This document shows, piece after piece, positions 54,773 through 63,925 of a stretch of DNA of 64,000 bases. Made by a program: the position numbers and the translations under genes. The notes beneath the pieces are model-generated. The model was not told the DNA's origin and made no database searches. It was given only the letters and a program-made list of their open reading frames with translations. Where the stretch lies: positions 496,001-560,000 of the forward strand of contig NZ_CP010976.1 of the NCBI RefSeq assembly GCF_000949425.1, in the 5' to 3' direction. This stretch comes from Paenibacillus sp. IHBB 10380 (lineage in GTDB: Bacteria > Bacillota > Bacilli > Paenibacillales > Paenibacillaceae). Position 1 is the stretch's first letter; each line of letters begins with the position of its first letter.

Positions 54773-54829
54773 TCTACGAGAAACGGTTACCGTCTCCTTA
54801 AAGATGGCGAAGCCGTTTCTTCTTGTGGA
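54773..54829 (+). repeat. Dispersed hairpin repeat, copy 2
   Basis: GAAACGG (54780-54786) pairs perfectly with CCGTTTC (54813-54819) around GTCTCC...GATGGC, followed by TTCTTG. It shares about three quarters of its bases with 9096-9145, including the flanking TCTACGAG. It may act as a second terminator. Confidence 0.75.
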
Positions 54830-54866
54830 TAGCTTAAGCATTTGAACACCTAAGGAGTTGACTTAC

Positions 54867-55382
54867 ATGCTAACCACATTAGCGACCATATTAATTATAC
54901 AAATTATTTATGTGTCTTTTTTTACTTTACGTATGATATTCACATTAAAGGGCCAACGATATCTAGCAGCTGCTCTTAGTACTGTTGAAATTACTGTATA
55001 TGTTCTTGGATTAAATATGGTACTGAAGTATGTGAACCAACCATTGAGTCTTGCTGTGTATGCCATAGGTTATGGACTTGGTGTACTTACAGGTTCATGG
55101 CTTGAGGGGAAAATTGCTCTTGGTTATATTACGATGAAAGTCATTCTGAATGATCCAGAGAGCAATATGGCTAACCGTCTTCGTGACTTAGGCTATGGTG
55201 TAACTGCGTGGGTAGGAAGTGGTAGAGACGGTCATAGGTTGGTGTTCGAGGTGTTAGCTAAACGTAAAAATCAAAAGAAACTATATCGTTCAATTCTAGA
55301 GATGGACCCTAAGGCGTTTATAGTTATTACTGAACCTATTCAATTACATGGTGGGTTCTGGGCCAAAGGTTCTAAAAGATAA
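54867..55382 (+). CDS. DUF2179 / UPF0316 membrane protein (YebE-like)
   Basis: A 171-residue protein with three N-terminal transmembrane helices (residues 3-85) and a C-terminal DUF2179 domain (about 95-165). The motif RLRDLGYGVTAWVGSGRDGH then LVFEVLAKRKNQKKL is diagnostic. Domains of this type resemble nucleotide-binding folds, but function is unknown. The B. subtilis relative is YebE. ATG 54867 follows AAGGAGTTGACTT. Confidence 0.88.
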   Translation: MLTTLATILIIQIIYVSFFTLRMIFTLKGQRYLAAALSTVEITVYVLGLNMVLKYVNQPLSLAVYAIGYGLGVLTGSWLEGKIALGYITMKVILNDPESNMANRLRDLGYGVTAWVGSGRDGHRLVFEVLAKRKNQKKLYRSILEMDPKAFIVITEPIQLHGGFWAKGSKR

Positions 55383-55411
55383 ATTTGTAAACCTTAAATC
55401 TTCACTCATAT

Positions 55412-55460
55412 ACAAGCGATAAGAATACGCCTCCTAGCTGCGTGTTCTTATCGCTTGTTA
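55412..55460. terminator. Terminator after the DUF2179 gene
   Basis: ACAAGCGATAAGAA.ACGC pairs with GCGT.TTCTTATCGCTTGT around a 9-nt loop, followed by TATGTTTAT. Confidence 0.82.
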
Positions 55461-55483
55461 TGTTTATAGGGAATAGCTTGTTC

Positions 55484-55510
55484 TAAATAACCGGATAACC
55501 TACATAAAAT
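55484..55510 (+). promoter_or_regulatory. Candidate sigma-E promoter for spoIVFAB
   Basis: TAAATA (55484-55489), 13 nt, then CATAAAAT (55503-55510) matches the sigma-E -10 (CATAmaaT) well and the -35 partly. spoIVFAB is under sigma-E in B. subtilis. Confidence 0.55.
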
Positions 55511-55546
55511 GAGAGTAAAATGAGCCTCCAAAGAGGGAGTGACGAG

Positions 55547-56404
55547 ATGATAAAAAATTCATCGATGAAGCAACGCAGACAGGAACGCATACAAGAACTT
55601 CTCGATGTTAGCCCACAATTCATGAAACTGCCAGTCTCACCTGCTCCTACAGCTAGACTGCATGATCATCAAGATCAGTTGCCACCAACCTATCCTGAAC
55701 AGCCTGAATATCTAGAAAGGGACCCTGAAACATTATGGAAAAAGGAACGTGGACGATGGGGAGAGTTAGAAGGAGGGCGTAATAAACATTCATTTGTGTC
55801 AGGCTTTGTTTGGCGTTTGATGGTTAGTACTCTGTTGTTCGGAATGATTTGGGGCGTATTTCGTATTCAACAGTCGTGGACATTGCCCATTCGACATTAT
55901 GTTAGCCAATCATTGAATCGAGAAATGAATTTTCAGGCAATGGAAGCTTGGTATGTGGCTCATTTTGGTGAGGCGCCCTCATTCATACCCATTTTTAATA
56001 GTCAAGATGAAGAGCCTCAGAAAATGAACGCGTCACTTTCATTCATACGGCCTATTGAAGGGAATGTTATTCAATCTTATGCGCTAAGTTTAAAAGGAAT
56101 AGAAATTGCTCCATCAGGAGATTCAAATATGGCGCTTCAGGTTAAAAGCGTAGCAATGGGTCATGTACTTGAGGTATCAGACGATTCCTTAACGGGGAAG
56201 ACCGTTACTATTCGGCATGGTGGAGGGATGGTGGCAATTTACGGCCATTTATCCAACACGGAGCTCCAAGTAAACGACTGGTTACAGGCAGGAGATATTG
56301 TGGGACAGTTGACCAATACTCCAACTGGGTTGTCTAACCTATATTTTGCGATGAAGCAGGACAATACGTATATTGATCCAGCGGAAGTGATTCATTTTGA
56401 TTAA
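55547..56404 (+). CDS. spoIVFA: SpoIVFA, regulator of pro-sigma-K processing, M23 domain
   Basis: A 285-residue membrane protein. The first 85 residues are cytoplasmic and charged. One transmembrane helix lies near 91-110 (WRLMVSTLLFGMIWGVF). The C-terminal part (about 165-285) is a degenerate M23/LytM domain: VTIRHGGGMVAIYGHLSNTE and QAGDIVGQL, ending IDPAEVIHF. SpoIVFA holds the SpoIVFB protease inactive until a forespore signal arrives. Position right after the min genes and before spoIVFB matches B. subtilis. ATG 55547 follows AGAGGGAGTGACG. Confidence 0.9.
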   Translation: MIKNSSMKQRRQERIQELLDVSPQFMKLPVSPAPTARLHDHQDQLPPTYPEQPEYLERDPETLWKKERGRWGELEGGRNKHSFVSGFVWRLMVSTLLFGMIWGVFRIQQSWTLPIRHYVSQSLNREMNFQAMEAWYVAHFGEAPSFIPIFNSQDEEPQKMNASLSFIRPIEGNVIQSYALSLKGIEIAPSGDSNMALQVKSVAMGHVLEVSDDSLTGKTVTIRHGGGMVAIYGHLSNTELQVNDWLQAGDIVGQLTNTPTGLSNLYFAMKQDNTYIDPAEVIHFD

Positions 56405-57257
56405 TATTAGGGGGATAACATGTTCCTTACATCCTTTTTTTGTGATCGTGATGCTAACCTCCGTATTGACGGGTCACTTCATAGAATTAATTACGTTGTT
56501 TGCGATCGTATTGATACATGAAATGGGACATATGAGTGCAGCTATGATATTTGGTATTCGTGTACGTTCAGTTCAACTGTTACCTTTTGGTGGAGTCGTT
56601 ACGATTGAAGATGGGGGAAAGATGACGGTCTGGAAGGAAATTGGTATTGCTCTAGCAGGCCCATTACAGAACGGAATCATGATTGCTATCGCAATGGCCT
56701 TCAAGGAGATAGGTTCAGGAGATGAAGCATTTCTATCTTATGTGATTCATGGTAACGCAGTTATTGCTTTATTTAATTTATTGCCTATTCTTCCACTTGA
56801 TGGGGGTAAAATTACGCAAGCCTTTGTTAGTCGTTATATGGCCTACCACTCCACATTACTGTGGTCATCTAGAATTAGCATTGTTGCAAGCAGTTTTGTC
56901 ATTCTGTATTCTTTGTTGCCGTTGGTTCAAGGTGAAAAATCTATTCAACTCAATCTCCTAATGATAGGCACGTTTTTATTCTATTCCAATTTCGTAGACT
57001 ATAAAAATTTGCCCTACCGTTTTATGAGGTTTTTAATGAATCGCGAACCATTATATATAAAATATTCTATTAATGGAAATTATGGGCATCCAATTATCGC
57101 TGATTCAGCGAAACATTTAGGTAGTATTCTACGTCTATTTAAAAGAGATAAGTATCATTTGATCTATGTTATGAATAAAAAAGGTATAATTGAAGGTGTA
57201 TTGCCAGAGCAAAGTATTATTTCAGCTTATTTTGCCCAAGACCGTCGTCTACCCTGA
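56397..57257 (+). CDS. spoIVFB: SpoIVFB, intramembrane metalloprotease for pro-sigma-K
   Basis: A 286-residue site-2-type protease. The zinc motif is LIHEMGHMS (HExxH, near residues 44-52), and the third ligand Asp is in LPILPLDGGKITQAF (near 138). LLPFGGVVTIEDGGK is the family loop. The C-terminal 70 residues resemble a CBS-like regulatory domain (HPIIADSAKHLGSILRLFK). It cleaves pro-sigma-K in the mother cell. TTG 56397 overlaps the spoIVFA stop by 8 nt, giving coupling and balanced amounts. Confidence 0.92.
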   Translation: MINIRGITCSLHPFFVIVMLTSVLTGHFIELITLFAIVLIHEMGHMSAAMIFGIRVRSVQLLPFGGVVTIEDGGKMTVWKEIGIALAGPLQNGIMIAIAMAFKEIGSGDEAFLSYVIHGNAVIALFNLLPILPLDGGKITQAFVSRYMAYHSTLLWSSRISIVASSFVILYSLLPLVQGEKSIQLNLLMIGTFLFYSNFVDYKNLPYRFMRFLMNREPLYIKYSINGNYGHPIIADSAKHLGSILRLFKRDKYHLIYVMNKKGIIEGVLPEQSIISAYFAQDRRLP

Positions 57258-57292
57258 CGTTTAACATGGAATAGAATAATATTAATATTTGA

Positions 57293-57322
57293 GATCTCAT
57301 ATCGAATATGAGATTTCTTCTA
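57293..57322 (+). terminator. Hairpin after spoIVFB
   Basis: GATCTCATAT and ATATGAGATT form a 10-bp stem with a CGA loop, followed by TCTTCT. It is a weak terminator or mRNA end stem. Confidence 0.5.
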
Positions 57323-57341
57323 GCAGAGGTGAATCCATGAA

Positions 57342-58592
57342 ATGAAACAGATGATTGTTCACTGTGAACCGAAGTTCACACAGATGGCTCTCATGGAGGA
57401 AGGGAAGCTTGTGGAGTTCGCAGCTGAGCGTAGCCAAAGCCAGAGTCAAAGTCTGGTAGGCAGTTTTTACAAAGGCCGTGTCGTCAATGTACTACCGGGG
57501 ATGCAGGCAGCTTTTGTTGATATCGGCCATAAGAAGAATGCCTTTCTGTATGTTGATGACGTGTTACACCCCCATCTTGAGAAGCAGCCGAAGGATAAAC
57601 CTTCGATAGAAGAATTACTGAAAATTGGACAAGAGGTTGTTGTTCAAGTGATGAAAGAGCCATTACGAGGTAAAGGCCCTCGTGTAACGACTCATTATTC
57701 TCTTCCAGGACGTTGGATTGTCTATATGCCCATTGCGGATTATGTAGCCGTATCCAAAAAAATTCAAAGAGAAAGTGAACGGACTCGTCTCAAAATGTTA
57801 AGTGAACAAATGAGAGTGAGTGGTGAAGGGATTATTATAAGAACCGTTTCTCAGGACGAAAATCCGGATGCCATTCATGGTGATCTGGATTTCTTACGCT
57901 CACAATGGAAATTGATACAAGAGCGTGCAGAGGTATCATCAGCACCTTGTTTGCTACATAAAGACCTTAGTATTGTTCAGCGTCTTATTCGTGATGTGTT
58001 GGATCCGTTTCAGGATGAACTTATCATTAATAGCGAGCGAGAAGCACGAGATGCGGAAACCTTCTTAGAGGAAATTGCAGGTGTTGGATATAATCCTGTG
58101 AGGGTATACCGCGACTCTGAATGGATATTTAATGCTTATGGTGTGCAAGAACAATTGGAAAAAGATATTGCCCGTAAGGTCACACTTTCAAGTGGCGGAA
58201 GTATTGTGTGGGACCATACGGAGGCTTTGACCGTAGTTGATGTTAATACTGGCAAATACACGGGTGGAGACAGTCTAGAGGATACAGTAACGTTAACGAA
58301 TCTACAGGCAGCTGAGGAAATTGCTAGATTGATTAGATTACGTGATGTAGGCGGTATTATAGTGATCGATTTCATTGATATGGAGCAAGAAGAGAATCGT
58401 CAGAGTGTAGTTGAAGTTCTTGAAGCGGGGATGAAGGATGATCGAACCAAGAGTCAGGTTGTTGGTTGGACAAAGTTAGGCTTGCTTGAGCTCACACGTA
58501 AAAAGGTTAGGGATGATACAGCCATGATGTTCTATTGCCCATGTGATACTTGTGGTGGAACAGGTAGGATAAACCTTTTACATATTTATTGA
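57342..58592 (+). CDS. rng: Ribonuclease E/G family endoribonuclease
   Basis: A 416-residue enzyme cutting single-stranded RNA. The S1 domain lies near residues 38-118 (SFYKGRVVNVLPGMQAAFVD, IGHKKNAFLYVDDV). The catalytic Asp are in VDVNTGKYTG (near 302) and IVIDFIDM (near 345). CPCDTCGGTG at the C-terminus resembles the zinc-link motif. It is shorter than E. coli RNase G, ending right after the motif. B. subtilis lacks this family, so RNA decay here has an enzyme that model does not. ATG 57342 is used; the ribosome site upstream is AGAGGTGAATCC. Confidence 0.93.
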   Translation: MKQMIVHCEPKFTQMALMEEGKLVEFAAERSQSQSQSLVGSFYKGRVVNVLPGMQAAFVDIGHKKNAFLYVDDVLHPHLEKQPKDKPSIEELLKIGQEVVVQVMKEPLRGKGPRVTTHYSLPGRWIVYMPIADYVAVSKKIQRESERTRLKMLSEQMRVSGEGIIIRTVSQDENPDAIHGDLDFLRSQWKLIQERAEVSSAPCLLHKDLSIVQRLIRDVLDPFQDELIINSEREARDAETFLEEIAGVGYNPVRVYRDSEWIFNAYGVQEQLEKDIARKVTLSSGGSIVWDHTEALTVVDVNTGKYTGGDSLEDTVTLTNLQAAEEIARLIRLRDVGGIIVIDFIDMEQEENRQSVVEVLEAGMKDDRTKSQVVGWTKLGLLELTRKKVRDDTAMMFYCPCDTCGGTGRINLLHIY

Positions 58593-58617
58593 CTCATAGA
58601 TTTGATTGTGCTATCAT
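58589..58617 (+). promoter_or_regulatory. Sigma-A promoter for rplU
   Basis: TTGACT (58589-58594), 17 nt, TATCAT (58612-58617). The -35 overlaps the rng stop codon. Confidence 0.8.
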
Positions 58618-58623
58618 CTATTA

Positions 58624-58745
58624 GTATGTGTTTGGTGAAGATTTCTCCTACACATGCTGTAACCGCTCCGATCGGGTTGTGAAGTGCAGTGTTGTATATA
58701 GTGCTGCCACCTTGACTAGGCGAGTCTGAGACATGAAGGAGGTGC
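58624..58745 (+). promoter_or_regulatory. L21 leader of rplU-prp-rpmA
   Basis: The 5' leader contains the conserved L21-leader stretch ACATGCTGTAACCGCTCCGA, then GGGTTGTGAAGTGCAGTGT, a structure thought to mediate autoregulation by ribosomal protein L21 in Bacillota. It lies between the promoter and the rplU ribosome site. Confidence 0.82.
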
Positions 58746-58751
58746 AAGAAT

Positions 58752-59063
58752 ATGTACGCAATTATTGAAACAGGCGGTAAACAATACAAAGTGCAAGAGG
58801 GCGATGTATTGTTCATTGAGAAATTGAGCGTAGAAGACGGAGAAGATATAACTTTCAACCGTGTACTAGCAGTTTCTGGTGACAATGGTTTGGTAGTAGG
58901 TACACCATTACTTTCTGGTGCAACTGTAACTGCTAAAGCTGAGAAGCATGGTAAAGGTCATAAGGTTGTTGTATACAAATACAAACCTAAGAAGAACTAT
59001 CATGTGAAACAAGGTCATCGTCAACCATACACTAAAGTAACAATTGGGAAAATCCAGGCATAA
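58752..59063 (+). CDS. rplU: Ribosomal protein L21
   Basis: A 103-residue 50S subunit protein. [18 protein letters not shown] is the universal start, and [17 protein letters not shown] is the C-terminal rRNA-binding loop. ATG 58752 follows GAAGGAGGTGCAAG. Likely the first gene of the rplU-prp-rpmA operon. Confidence 0.98.
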   Translation: MYAIIETGGKQYKVQEGDVLFIEKLSVEDGEDITFNRVLAVSGDNGLVVGTPLLSGATVTAKAEKHGKGHKVVVYKYKPKKNYHVKQGHRQPYTKVTIGKIQA

Positions 59064-59077
59064 GAAGGTGCGATGAA

Positions 59078-59410
59078 TTGATAATCGTACGTATTTTTAG
59101 AAATAGTCACGGAGCTATCCAAAGCTTTAAGGTGAAGGGACATGCTGGTTACGCGAAGGCTGGAGAAGACATTGTGTGTGCTGGAGTATCGGTAGTCACA
59201 GTTGGAACGGTTAACTCGATCGAGTCATTAACGGGTATCTTATTGGATGCTACAATGCATGATGGTTTTTTGAGTGGAGTAGTACCTCATATTGAGGATG
59301 AGTTCACGTCAAGCAAAGTGCAGCTATTACTGGAGTCAATGGTAGTTATGTTGAATGATGTTGCTGAATCATACGGTGAGTATATTCAAATAGAGGACGT
59401 TATTATTTAA
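59078..59410 (+). CDS. prp: Prp, cysteine protease that processes L27 (YsxB)
   Basis: A 110-residue protease that removes the N-terminal extension of ribosomal protein L27. The catalytic His is in [20 protein letters not shown] and the Cys in the same stretch, matching the His-Cys dyad of the family. The start is TTG 59078, behind AAGAAGGTGCG. Located between rplU and rpmA as usual in Bacillota. L27 here has the matching cleavable extension. Confidence 0.95.
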   Translation: MIIVRIFRNSHGAIQSFKVKGHAGYAKAGEDIVCAGVSVVTVGTVNSIESLTGILLDATMHDGFLSGVVPHIEDEFTSSKVQLLLESMVVMLNDVAESYGEYIQIEDVII

Positions 59411-59427
59411 AGAAGGAGGTAGAAACC

Positions 59428-59739
59428 ATGTTAAAGTTGAATCTTCAGTTATTCGCTTCGAAAAAGGGTGTAGGTTCCACAAAGAACGGTCGCGACAGTA
59501 AGTCGAAACGTCTTGGTGTGAAACGTGCAGACGGTCAAGTGGTTACTGGTGGAAGTATCTTGGTTCGCCAACGCGGAACAAAAATTCATCCAGGAACAAA
59601 TGTTGGCATCGGTAAAGACGATACTTTGTTTGCTAAAGTGGAAGGCGTTGTGAAATTCGAACGTTGGGGCCGCGATCGCAAGAAAGTGAGCGTCTACCCG
59701 GTAGATATCGCTCCTGTAGCGGCAGCAATGGAAGCTTAA
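59428..59739 (+). CDS. rpmA: Ribosomal protein L27 with cleavable N-terminal extension
   Basis: A 103-residue protein. The first residues [16 protein letters not shown] contain the Prp cleavage site LQLF-ASKKG, so mature L27 would start at Ala10. The rest ([33 protein letters not shown]) is standard L27, whose N-terminus reaches the peptidyl-transferase centre. ATG 59428 follows AGAAGGAGGTAGAAACC. Confidence 0.98.
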   Translation: MLKLNLQLFASKKGVGSTKNGRDSKSKRLGVKRADGQVVTGGSILVRQRGTKIHPGTNVGIGKDDTLFAKVEGVVKFERWGRDRKKVSVYPVDIAPVAAAMEA

Positions 59740-59770
59740 ATTGCTATCGTAACGGTAGAGTTAGAACAAG

Positions 59771-59806
59771 AAGCCTCCGGCCAATAAGTGCCGAGGGCTT
59801 TTTTTG
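59771..59806 (+). terminator. Terminator of the rplU-prp-rpmA operon
   Basis: AAGCCTCCGGC pairs with GCCGAGGGCTT (one mismatch) around an 8-nt loop, followed by TTTTT. Confidence 0.88.
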
Positions 59807-59896
59807 TAGGTTTTAGGATGATTTGGAGAGAGGGACTGTGGTATACTTGGAATTGGTTAAATCAACCAATTGTATAAAGAAGAACGGGGAGAAGAC

Positions 59897-60637
59897 GTGA
59901 AATCCAGGAAAAGTTTATTGGCTTTAGCTGTCATATCCATATGGTTTCCTTTGTTTTTCTTACTGAGGTACGAGTCCCTACTGTGGGGTATTCTGCTAAC
60001 TCTGTGGGTGGCTGCAGTGCTCTGGATCGGAATGAGATTTATTCAAAGAGATAGTGAAATGAGGCAGCGTGCGGTGATTCGAAGTATTGAAAGGACAGCT
60101 ATTAAGACTTTGAATCACCACCGACATGACTGGATGAATGATCTACAAATTTTGTATGGTTACATTCAGCTCGGAAAGCATGATAAAACGGTAGGATGTG
60201 TGGGTAGAATAAAGGAGAGGATGGAAGTTGAGAGTAAGATTGCAACGCTCGGAATTCCTTCCTTGGTATTTTACTTACAGTCCTTTCGCACAATAGGAAG
60301 CAACATTGAGCTTGAGGTTGTTGTTATGAATGACCTTCAACTGGCAGATAGAATGAGACAAGAGGACAGTGAAACTTGGGTCTCTGCTATTATGCAGACC
60401 ATACGAGCGTATCAATATAGTAACCTTGCACCCTCGGGGGAGAGTCGGAAGCTCATCCTTACTTTGTATGAGGAGCATGGTGAAGTTGTTGCTCATTTTG
60501 AAGGTGAAGGATCTCAGGTCGATTCTGAAATGTTGCAGAAACAAATTCATAATGTGGTACAGAGCGATAGAATAACAACGAAGCAGCTTCAATCTTCACA
60601 AGCTTCGATTCAACTGCGAGTACCGTGTGATACATGA
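59897..60637 (+). CDS. spo0B: Spo0B-like sporulation phosphotransferase with membrane segments
   Basis: A 246-residue protein. The phospho-accepting motif is [20 protein letters not shown], with the active His in HRHDWMN (about residue 74). Two hydrophobic helices lie at residues 8-25 and 30-45, absent from the 192-residue B. subtilis protein. The C-terminal part would be the degenerate ATPase-like domain. Spo0B passes phosphate from Spo0F to Spo0A to start sporulation. The position rpmA-spo0B-obg is conserved. GTG 59897 follows ACGGGGAGAAGAC. Confidence 0.88.
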   Translation: MKSRKSLLALAVISIWFPLFFLLRYESLLWGILLTLWVAAVLWIGMRFIQRDSEMRQRAVIRSIERTAIKTLNHHRHDWMNDLQILYGYIQLGKHDKTVGCVGRIKERMEVESKIATLGIPSLVFYLQSFRTIGSNIELEVVVMNDLQLADRMRQEDSETWVSAIMQTIRAYQYSNLAPSGESRKLILTLYEEHGEVVAHFEGEGSQVDSEMLQKQIHNVVQSDRITTKQLQSSQASIQLRVPCDT

Positions 60638-60650
60638 GGAAGGTGAAGTT

Positions 60651-61961
60651 ATGTTTGTAGACAAAGCAAAGGTGTATGTGAAGGGTGGCGACGGTGGCGA
60701 CGGTCTTGTTGCTTTCCGACGTGAAAAGTATGTGCCAGAAGGTGGACCAGCTGGAGGTGACGGGGGTAAAGGTGGCGATGTAATCTTTAGAGTAGACGAA
60801 GGTCTTCGTACGCTCATGGATTTTCGTTATCAACGTCATTTCAAGGCAAAACCCGGTATAAAAGGTCGCAATAAAAGTCAACATGGTGCCAATGCGGAGC
60901 ATATGGTTGTTCGCATTCCACCAGGGACTACATTGATAGATGATGATACAGGTGAGGTTATTGCGGATTTAACTCGGCACGGCCAACAAATTGTAATTGC
61001 TAAAGGTGGTCGAGGCGGAAGAGGGAATACACGATTCGCTACCATAAGTAATACAGCACCTGAAATTGCTGAGAACGGTGAGGAAGGCCAAGAACGTTAT
61101 GTCGTATTGGAAATGAAAGTGATGGCTGATGTTGGATTGGTCGGATTCCCTAGTGTAGGTAAATCTACCCTCTTGTCTGTGGTTTCTGGAGCTACTCCTA
61201 AAATTGGTGCATACCATTTCACAACCATAACACCTAATCTCGGAGTGGTAGATGTTGGAGATAGTCGTAGCTTCGTTATGGCAGATCTACCAGGACTCAT
61301 TGAAGGTGCCCATGAGGGAATAGGACTTGGACATGAGTTTTTGCGTCATGTAGAGCGTACAAGAGTTATTATCCATGTTGTGGATATGTCAGGTTCTGAA
61401 GGACGAGATCCTTTTGAAGACTGGATCAAGATTAATGAAGAACTTGAACTATATAATCCGGGTCTGATGAAGCGTCCGCAGATTGTAGCAGCTAACAAAA
61501 TGGACATGCCAGAATCGGAAGAAAATTTGGCGTCGTTCCGTGAGAAGGTACAGAAACTCAGACCGGAAATGATGATTATGCCAATTTCATCAGTCACACG
61601 TCAAGGCGTTCAGGAATTGTTGTATCGTGCCACAGATATCCTTGATCAGATTTCCGAGGAGCCTGTGATTGAGGAAGTTTCAGAAGTGACAGAAAGAAAA
61701 GTATACAAGTTAGACAAGAAAGAAGAAGATTCATTCACTATTGTTCGTGAGAATGAGGCCTTTATTGTTCATAGCGCCAAGATCGAGCATATGATGAAAA
61801 GAATGCAGCTGAATTCCCATGAAGCGATCCTGAAGCTAGCTCGTATTCTCCGTAGTATGGGTGTCGATCACGAGCTTCGTGAACGTGGAGCTGTTGATGG
61901 AACGATCGTTCGTATTGCTGATTTCGAGTTCGAATTTGTCGAAGGAAGCAGTTATTATTAA
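60651..61961 (+). CDS. obg: Obg (CgtA), ribosome-assembly and stress GTPase
   Basis: A 436-residue GTPase. The Obg fold (1-158) is Gly-rich: [34 protein letters not shown]. The G domain has [11 protein letters not shown] (G1, near 165), [12 protein letters not shown] (G3), NKMD (G4). The C-terminal OCT domain is present (about 350-436). In bacilli Obg links ribosome state to sporulation and the general stress response. ATG 60651 follows GAGGAAGGTGAAG. It lies 13 nt after spo0B. Confidence 0.98.
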   Translation: MFVDKAKVYVKGGDGGDGLVAFRREKYVPEGGPAGGDGGKGGDVIFRVDEGLRTLMDFRYQRHFKAKPGIKGRNKSQHGANAEHMVVRIPPGTTLIDDDTGEVIADLTRHGQQIVIAKGGRGGRGNTRFATISNTAPEIAENGEEGQERYVVLEMKVMADVGLVGFPSVGKSTLLSVVSGATPKIGAYHFTTITPNLGVVDVGDSRSFVMADLPGLIEGAHEGIGLGHEFLRHVERTRVIIHVVDMSGSEGRDPFEDWIKINEELELYNPGLMKRPQIVAANKMDMPESEENLASFREKVQKLRPEMMIMPISSVTRQGVQELLYRATDILDQISEEPVIEEVSEVTERKVYKLDKKEEDSFTIVRENEAFIVHSAKIEHMMKRMQLNSHEAILKLARILRSMGVDHELRERGAVDGTIVRIADFEFEFVEGSSYY

Positions 61962-61968
61962 GCGAGAT

Positions 61969-62012
61969 AGCCGTATGTGGTACTTTCAAAGTACTGTATG
62001 CGGCTTTTTTTT
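61969..62012 (+). terminator. Terminator after obg
   Basis: AGCCGTATGTGGTACTT pairs with AAGTACTGTATGCGGCT (a few mismatches or G-T pairs) around TCA, followed by TTTTTTT. Confidence 0.87.
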
Positions 62013-62105
62013 ATGTAAAAAGATTGGAGTCTATTGACCTCTAAAGGTAATATCTATTATAATGTCCACAATACGCAAACAGCAGTCTTTGAGGAGAGGA
62101 CGTTC

Positions 62106-62543
62106 GTGAAAGAACGCTATTACCTAGTTCGGGAAGATATTTTGCCGGAAGCTGTCATCAAGACGATGCAAGTGAAGCAATTGCTTGCTACCGGAGAAGT
62201 GAAGACAGTACATGAAGCCGTCGAACAAGTTGGTTTAAGTCGCAGTGCCTTTTATAAATATAAAGATGGGATTCATCTCATTCACCAATTAGAACGTGAA
62301 AGGATTGTTACCATATCGATAGATCTAGAACATCGCTCAGGAATGTTATCCAAGGTGCTGAGTCTTGTAGCTGGTTTTGGAGGTAACGTTCTAACGATGC
62401 ATCAGAGCATTCCATTACAAGGTATGGCGAATGTGGTCATATCGGTGGAAATTTCACGAATGAGTGAAGAACTTGGTGATATGATTATAGGTATGAAGGC
62501 AGTCCCTGGAGTTAAACGTGTTCATATGATCGGTCAAGGTTAG
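62106..62543 (+). CDS. pheB: PheB/UPF0735 ACT-domain protein
   Basis: A 145-residue protein. The first half resembles a small helix-turn-helix (VHEAVEQVGLSRSAFYKYKD), and the second half is an ACT domain (ITVSIDLEHRSGMLSKVLSLV-like: VTISIDLEHRSGMLSKVLSL, FGGNVLTMHQ). The ACT fold typically senses amino acids, so it may be a regulator responding to an aspartate- or aromatic-family amino acid. B. subtilis pheB lies after obg and before pheA; here hom follows. GTG 62106 follows GAGGAGAGGACGTTC. Confidence 0.9.
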   Translation: MKERYYLVREDILPEAVIKTMQVKQLLATGEVKTVHEAVEQVGLSRSAFYKYKDGIHLIHQLERERIVTISIDLEHRSGMLSKVLSLVAGFGGNVLTMHQSIPLQGMANVVISVEISRMSEELGDMIIGMKAVPGVKRVHMIGQG

Positions 62544-62603
62544 AAATGTACTATTGTAGAAATATAGGCTGTTAAGGATGAGTAGCATAGGAGGGTATGT
62601 TAA

Positions 62604-63890
62604 ATGAAACCAGTAAAAGTAGGTTTGTTAGGTTTAGGAACAGTAGGTACAGGTGTTGTTCGAATTGTAGAAGGTAACCAAGAGGATTTAAGTAGTCAAG
62701 TGGGATCACCCATCATTATTGAGAGAATAGCAGTGAGAAGTAGCGATAAAATTCGAGATATTCCGATTGATTCAAATAAACTTACTGAAGATCCATGGGA
62801 TGTTATTCGTGATCCTGAGATTGATGTCATTGTAGAAGTCATGGGAGGTATTGAGCAGACTAAGGCTTATATTTTAGAAGCTCTAGAACGTGGCAAGCAC
62901 ATTATTACAGCTAATAAAGACCTTATGGCACTCCATGGTTCTGAAATCCTAGCCAAGGCTCAAGAGAAACAATGTGATGTATTCTATGAAGCTAGTGTTG
63001 CAGGTGGGATACCGATTATTCGTACATTAATTGAAGGATTCTCTTCAGATCGAATATTGAAAGTGATGGGCATTGTGAATGGAACAACGAATTTTATTCT
63101 GACCAAAATGAGTCAAGAAGGTGCCTCTTATGATGATGTACTACAAGAAGCTCAACAGCTTGGTTATGCCGAGTCAGACCCTACATCTGATGTTGAAGGC
63201 TTAGACGCTGCACGTAAAATGGCAATTCTAGGAACGCTTAGTTTCCGAACAAATGTCGAACTTCAGGATGTAAGTGTGCGGGGGATTTCTCAGGTTACTA
63301 AAGAGGATATTGCCTATGCTAAGCGTCTTGGTTATGAAATGAAGCTTCTGGGTATTGCAGAACGCGAAGATGAAGAGTTCAGCATTAGTGTACAACCAAC
63401 GATGGTGCGCCAAAGTCATCCGATAGCTTCTGTAAATGGCGTTTTTAATGCGGTATATGTATACGGAGAAGCTGTTGGAGAAACGATGTTCTATGGGGCT
63501 GGTGCAGGCGCGATGCCTACAGCAACATCAGTAGTAGCGGATCTCGTGTCCGTGATTAAGAATTTGAAGCTTGGTGTGAACGGTCTCAAGGCAATCGTCC
63601 CTTATAAACAGAAAAAGCTGAAGAGTGATGAACAAATTAAATGCAAGAATTTCATTCTGTTACATGTAGATGATAAAGCAGGTGTACTTGCACAAATTAC
63701 ACAGGTATTTGCTGACTTTGATGTTAGTCTTGAATCCGTAGTACAGCAGCCTAATGCACATAATCCTGAAGCCGAGATTATTATTGTCACACATGATGCG
63801 AGTAAGGCGAGTATGAACAAAGTGTTACATCATTTTGAAGGACTTGAAGTTATTCGAAGAATCAAAAGTGTGTATCGTGTTGAAGGCTAA
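62604..63890 (+). CDS. hom: Homoserine dehydrogenase
   Basis: A 428-residue NAD(P)H enzyme of the threonine/methionine branch. The Rossmann loop is VGLLGLGTVGTGVVRI (near residues 6-21). VITANKDLMALHG and VAGGIPIIRTLIEG, GIVNGTTNFILTKM and AESDPTSDVEGLDAARKM (near 190-207) are the catalytic region. The C-terminal ACT domain (about 348-428) suggests feedback control by threonine. ATG 62604 follows AGGAGGGTATGTT. thrB follows. Confidence 0.97.
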   Translation: MKPVKVGLLGLGTVGTGVVRIVEGNQEDLSSQVGSPIIIERIAVRSSDKIRDIPIDSNKLTEDPWDVIRDPEIDVIVEVMGGIEQTKAYILEALERGKHIITANKDLMALHGSEILAKAQEKQCDVFYEASVAGGIPIIRTLIEGFSSDRILKVMGIVNGTTNFILTKMSQEGASYDDVLQEAQQLGYAESDPTSDVEGLDAARKMAILGTLSFRTNVELQDVSVRGISQVTKEDIAYAKRLGYEMKLLGIAEREDEEFSISVQPTMVRQSHPIASVNGVFNAVYVYGEAVGETMFYGAGAGAMPTATSVVADLVSVIKNLKLGVNGLKAIVPYKQKKLKSDEQIKCKNFILLHVDDKAGVLAQITQVFADFDVSLESVVQQPNAHNPEAEIIIVTHDASKASMNKVLHHFEGLEVIRRIKSVYRVEG

Positions 63891-63925
63891 CCGTATATTC
63901 TAAATTTCCAGAAAGAGGTACGAGT

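Noticed and set aside
54773..54829. Reading the AAACGG hairpins as known riboswitches (c-di-GMP, preQ1)
   Set aside because: None of the conserved aptamer motifs of those classes is present; the elements lie mostly at gene ends and behave like terminators or repeats.
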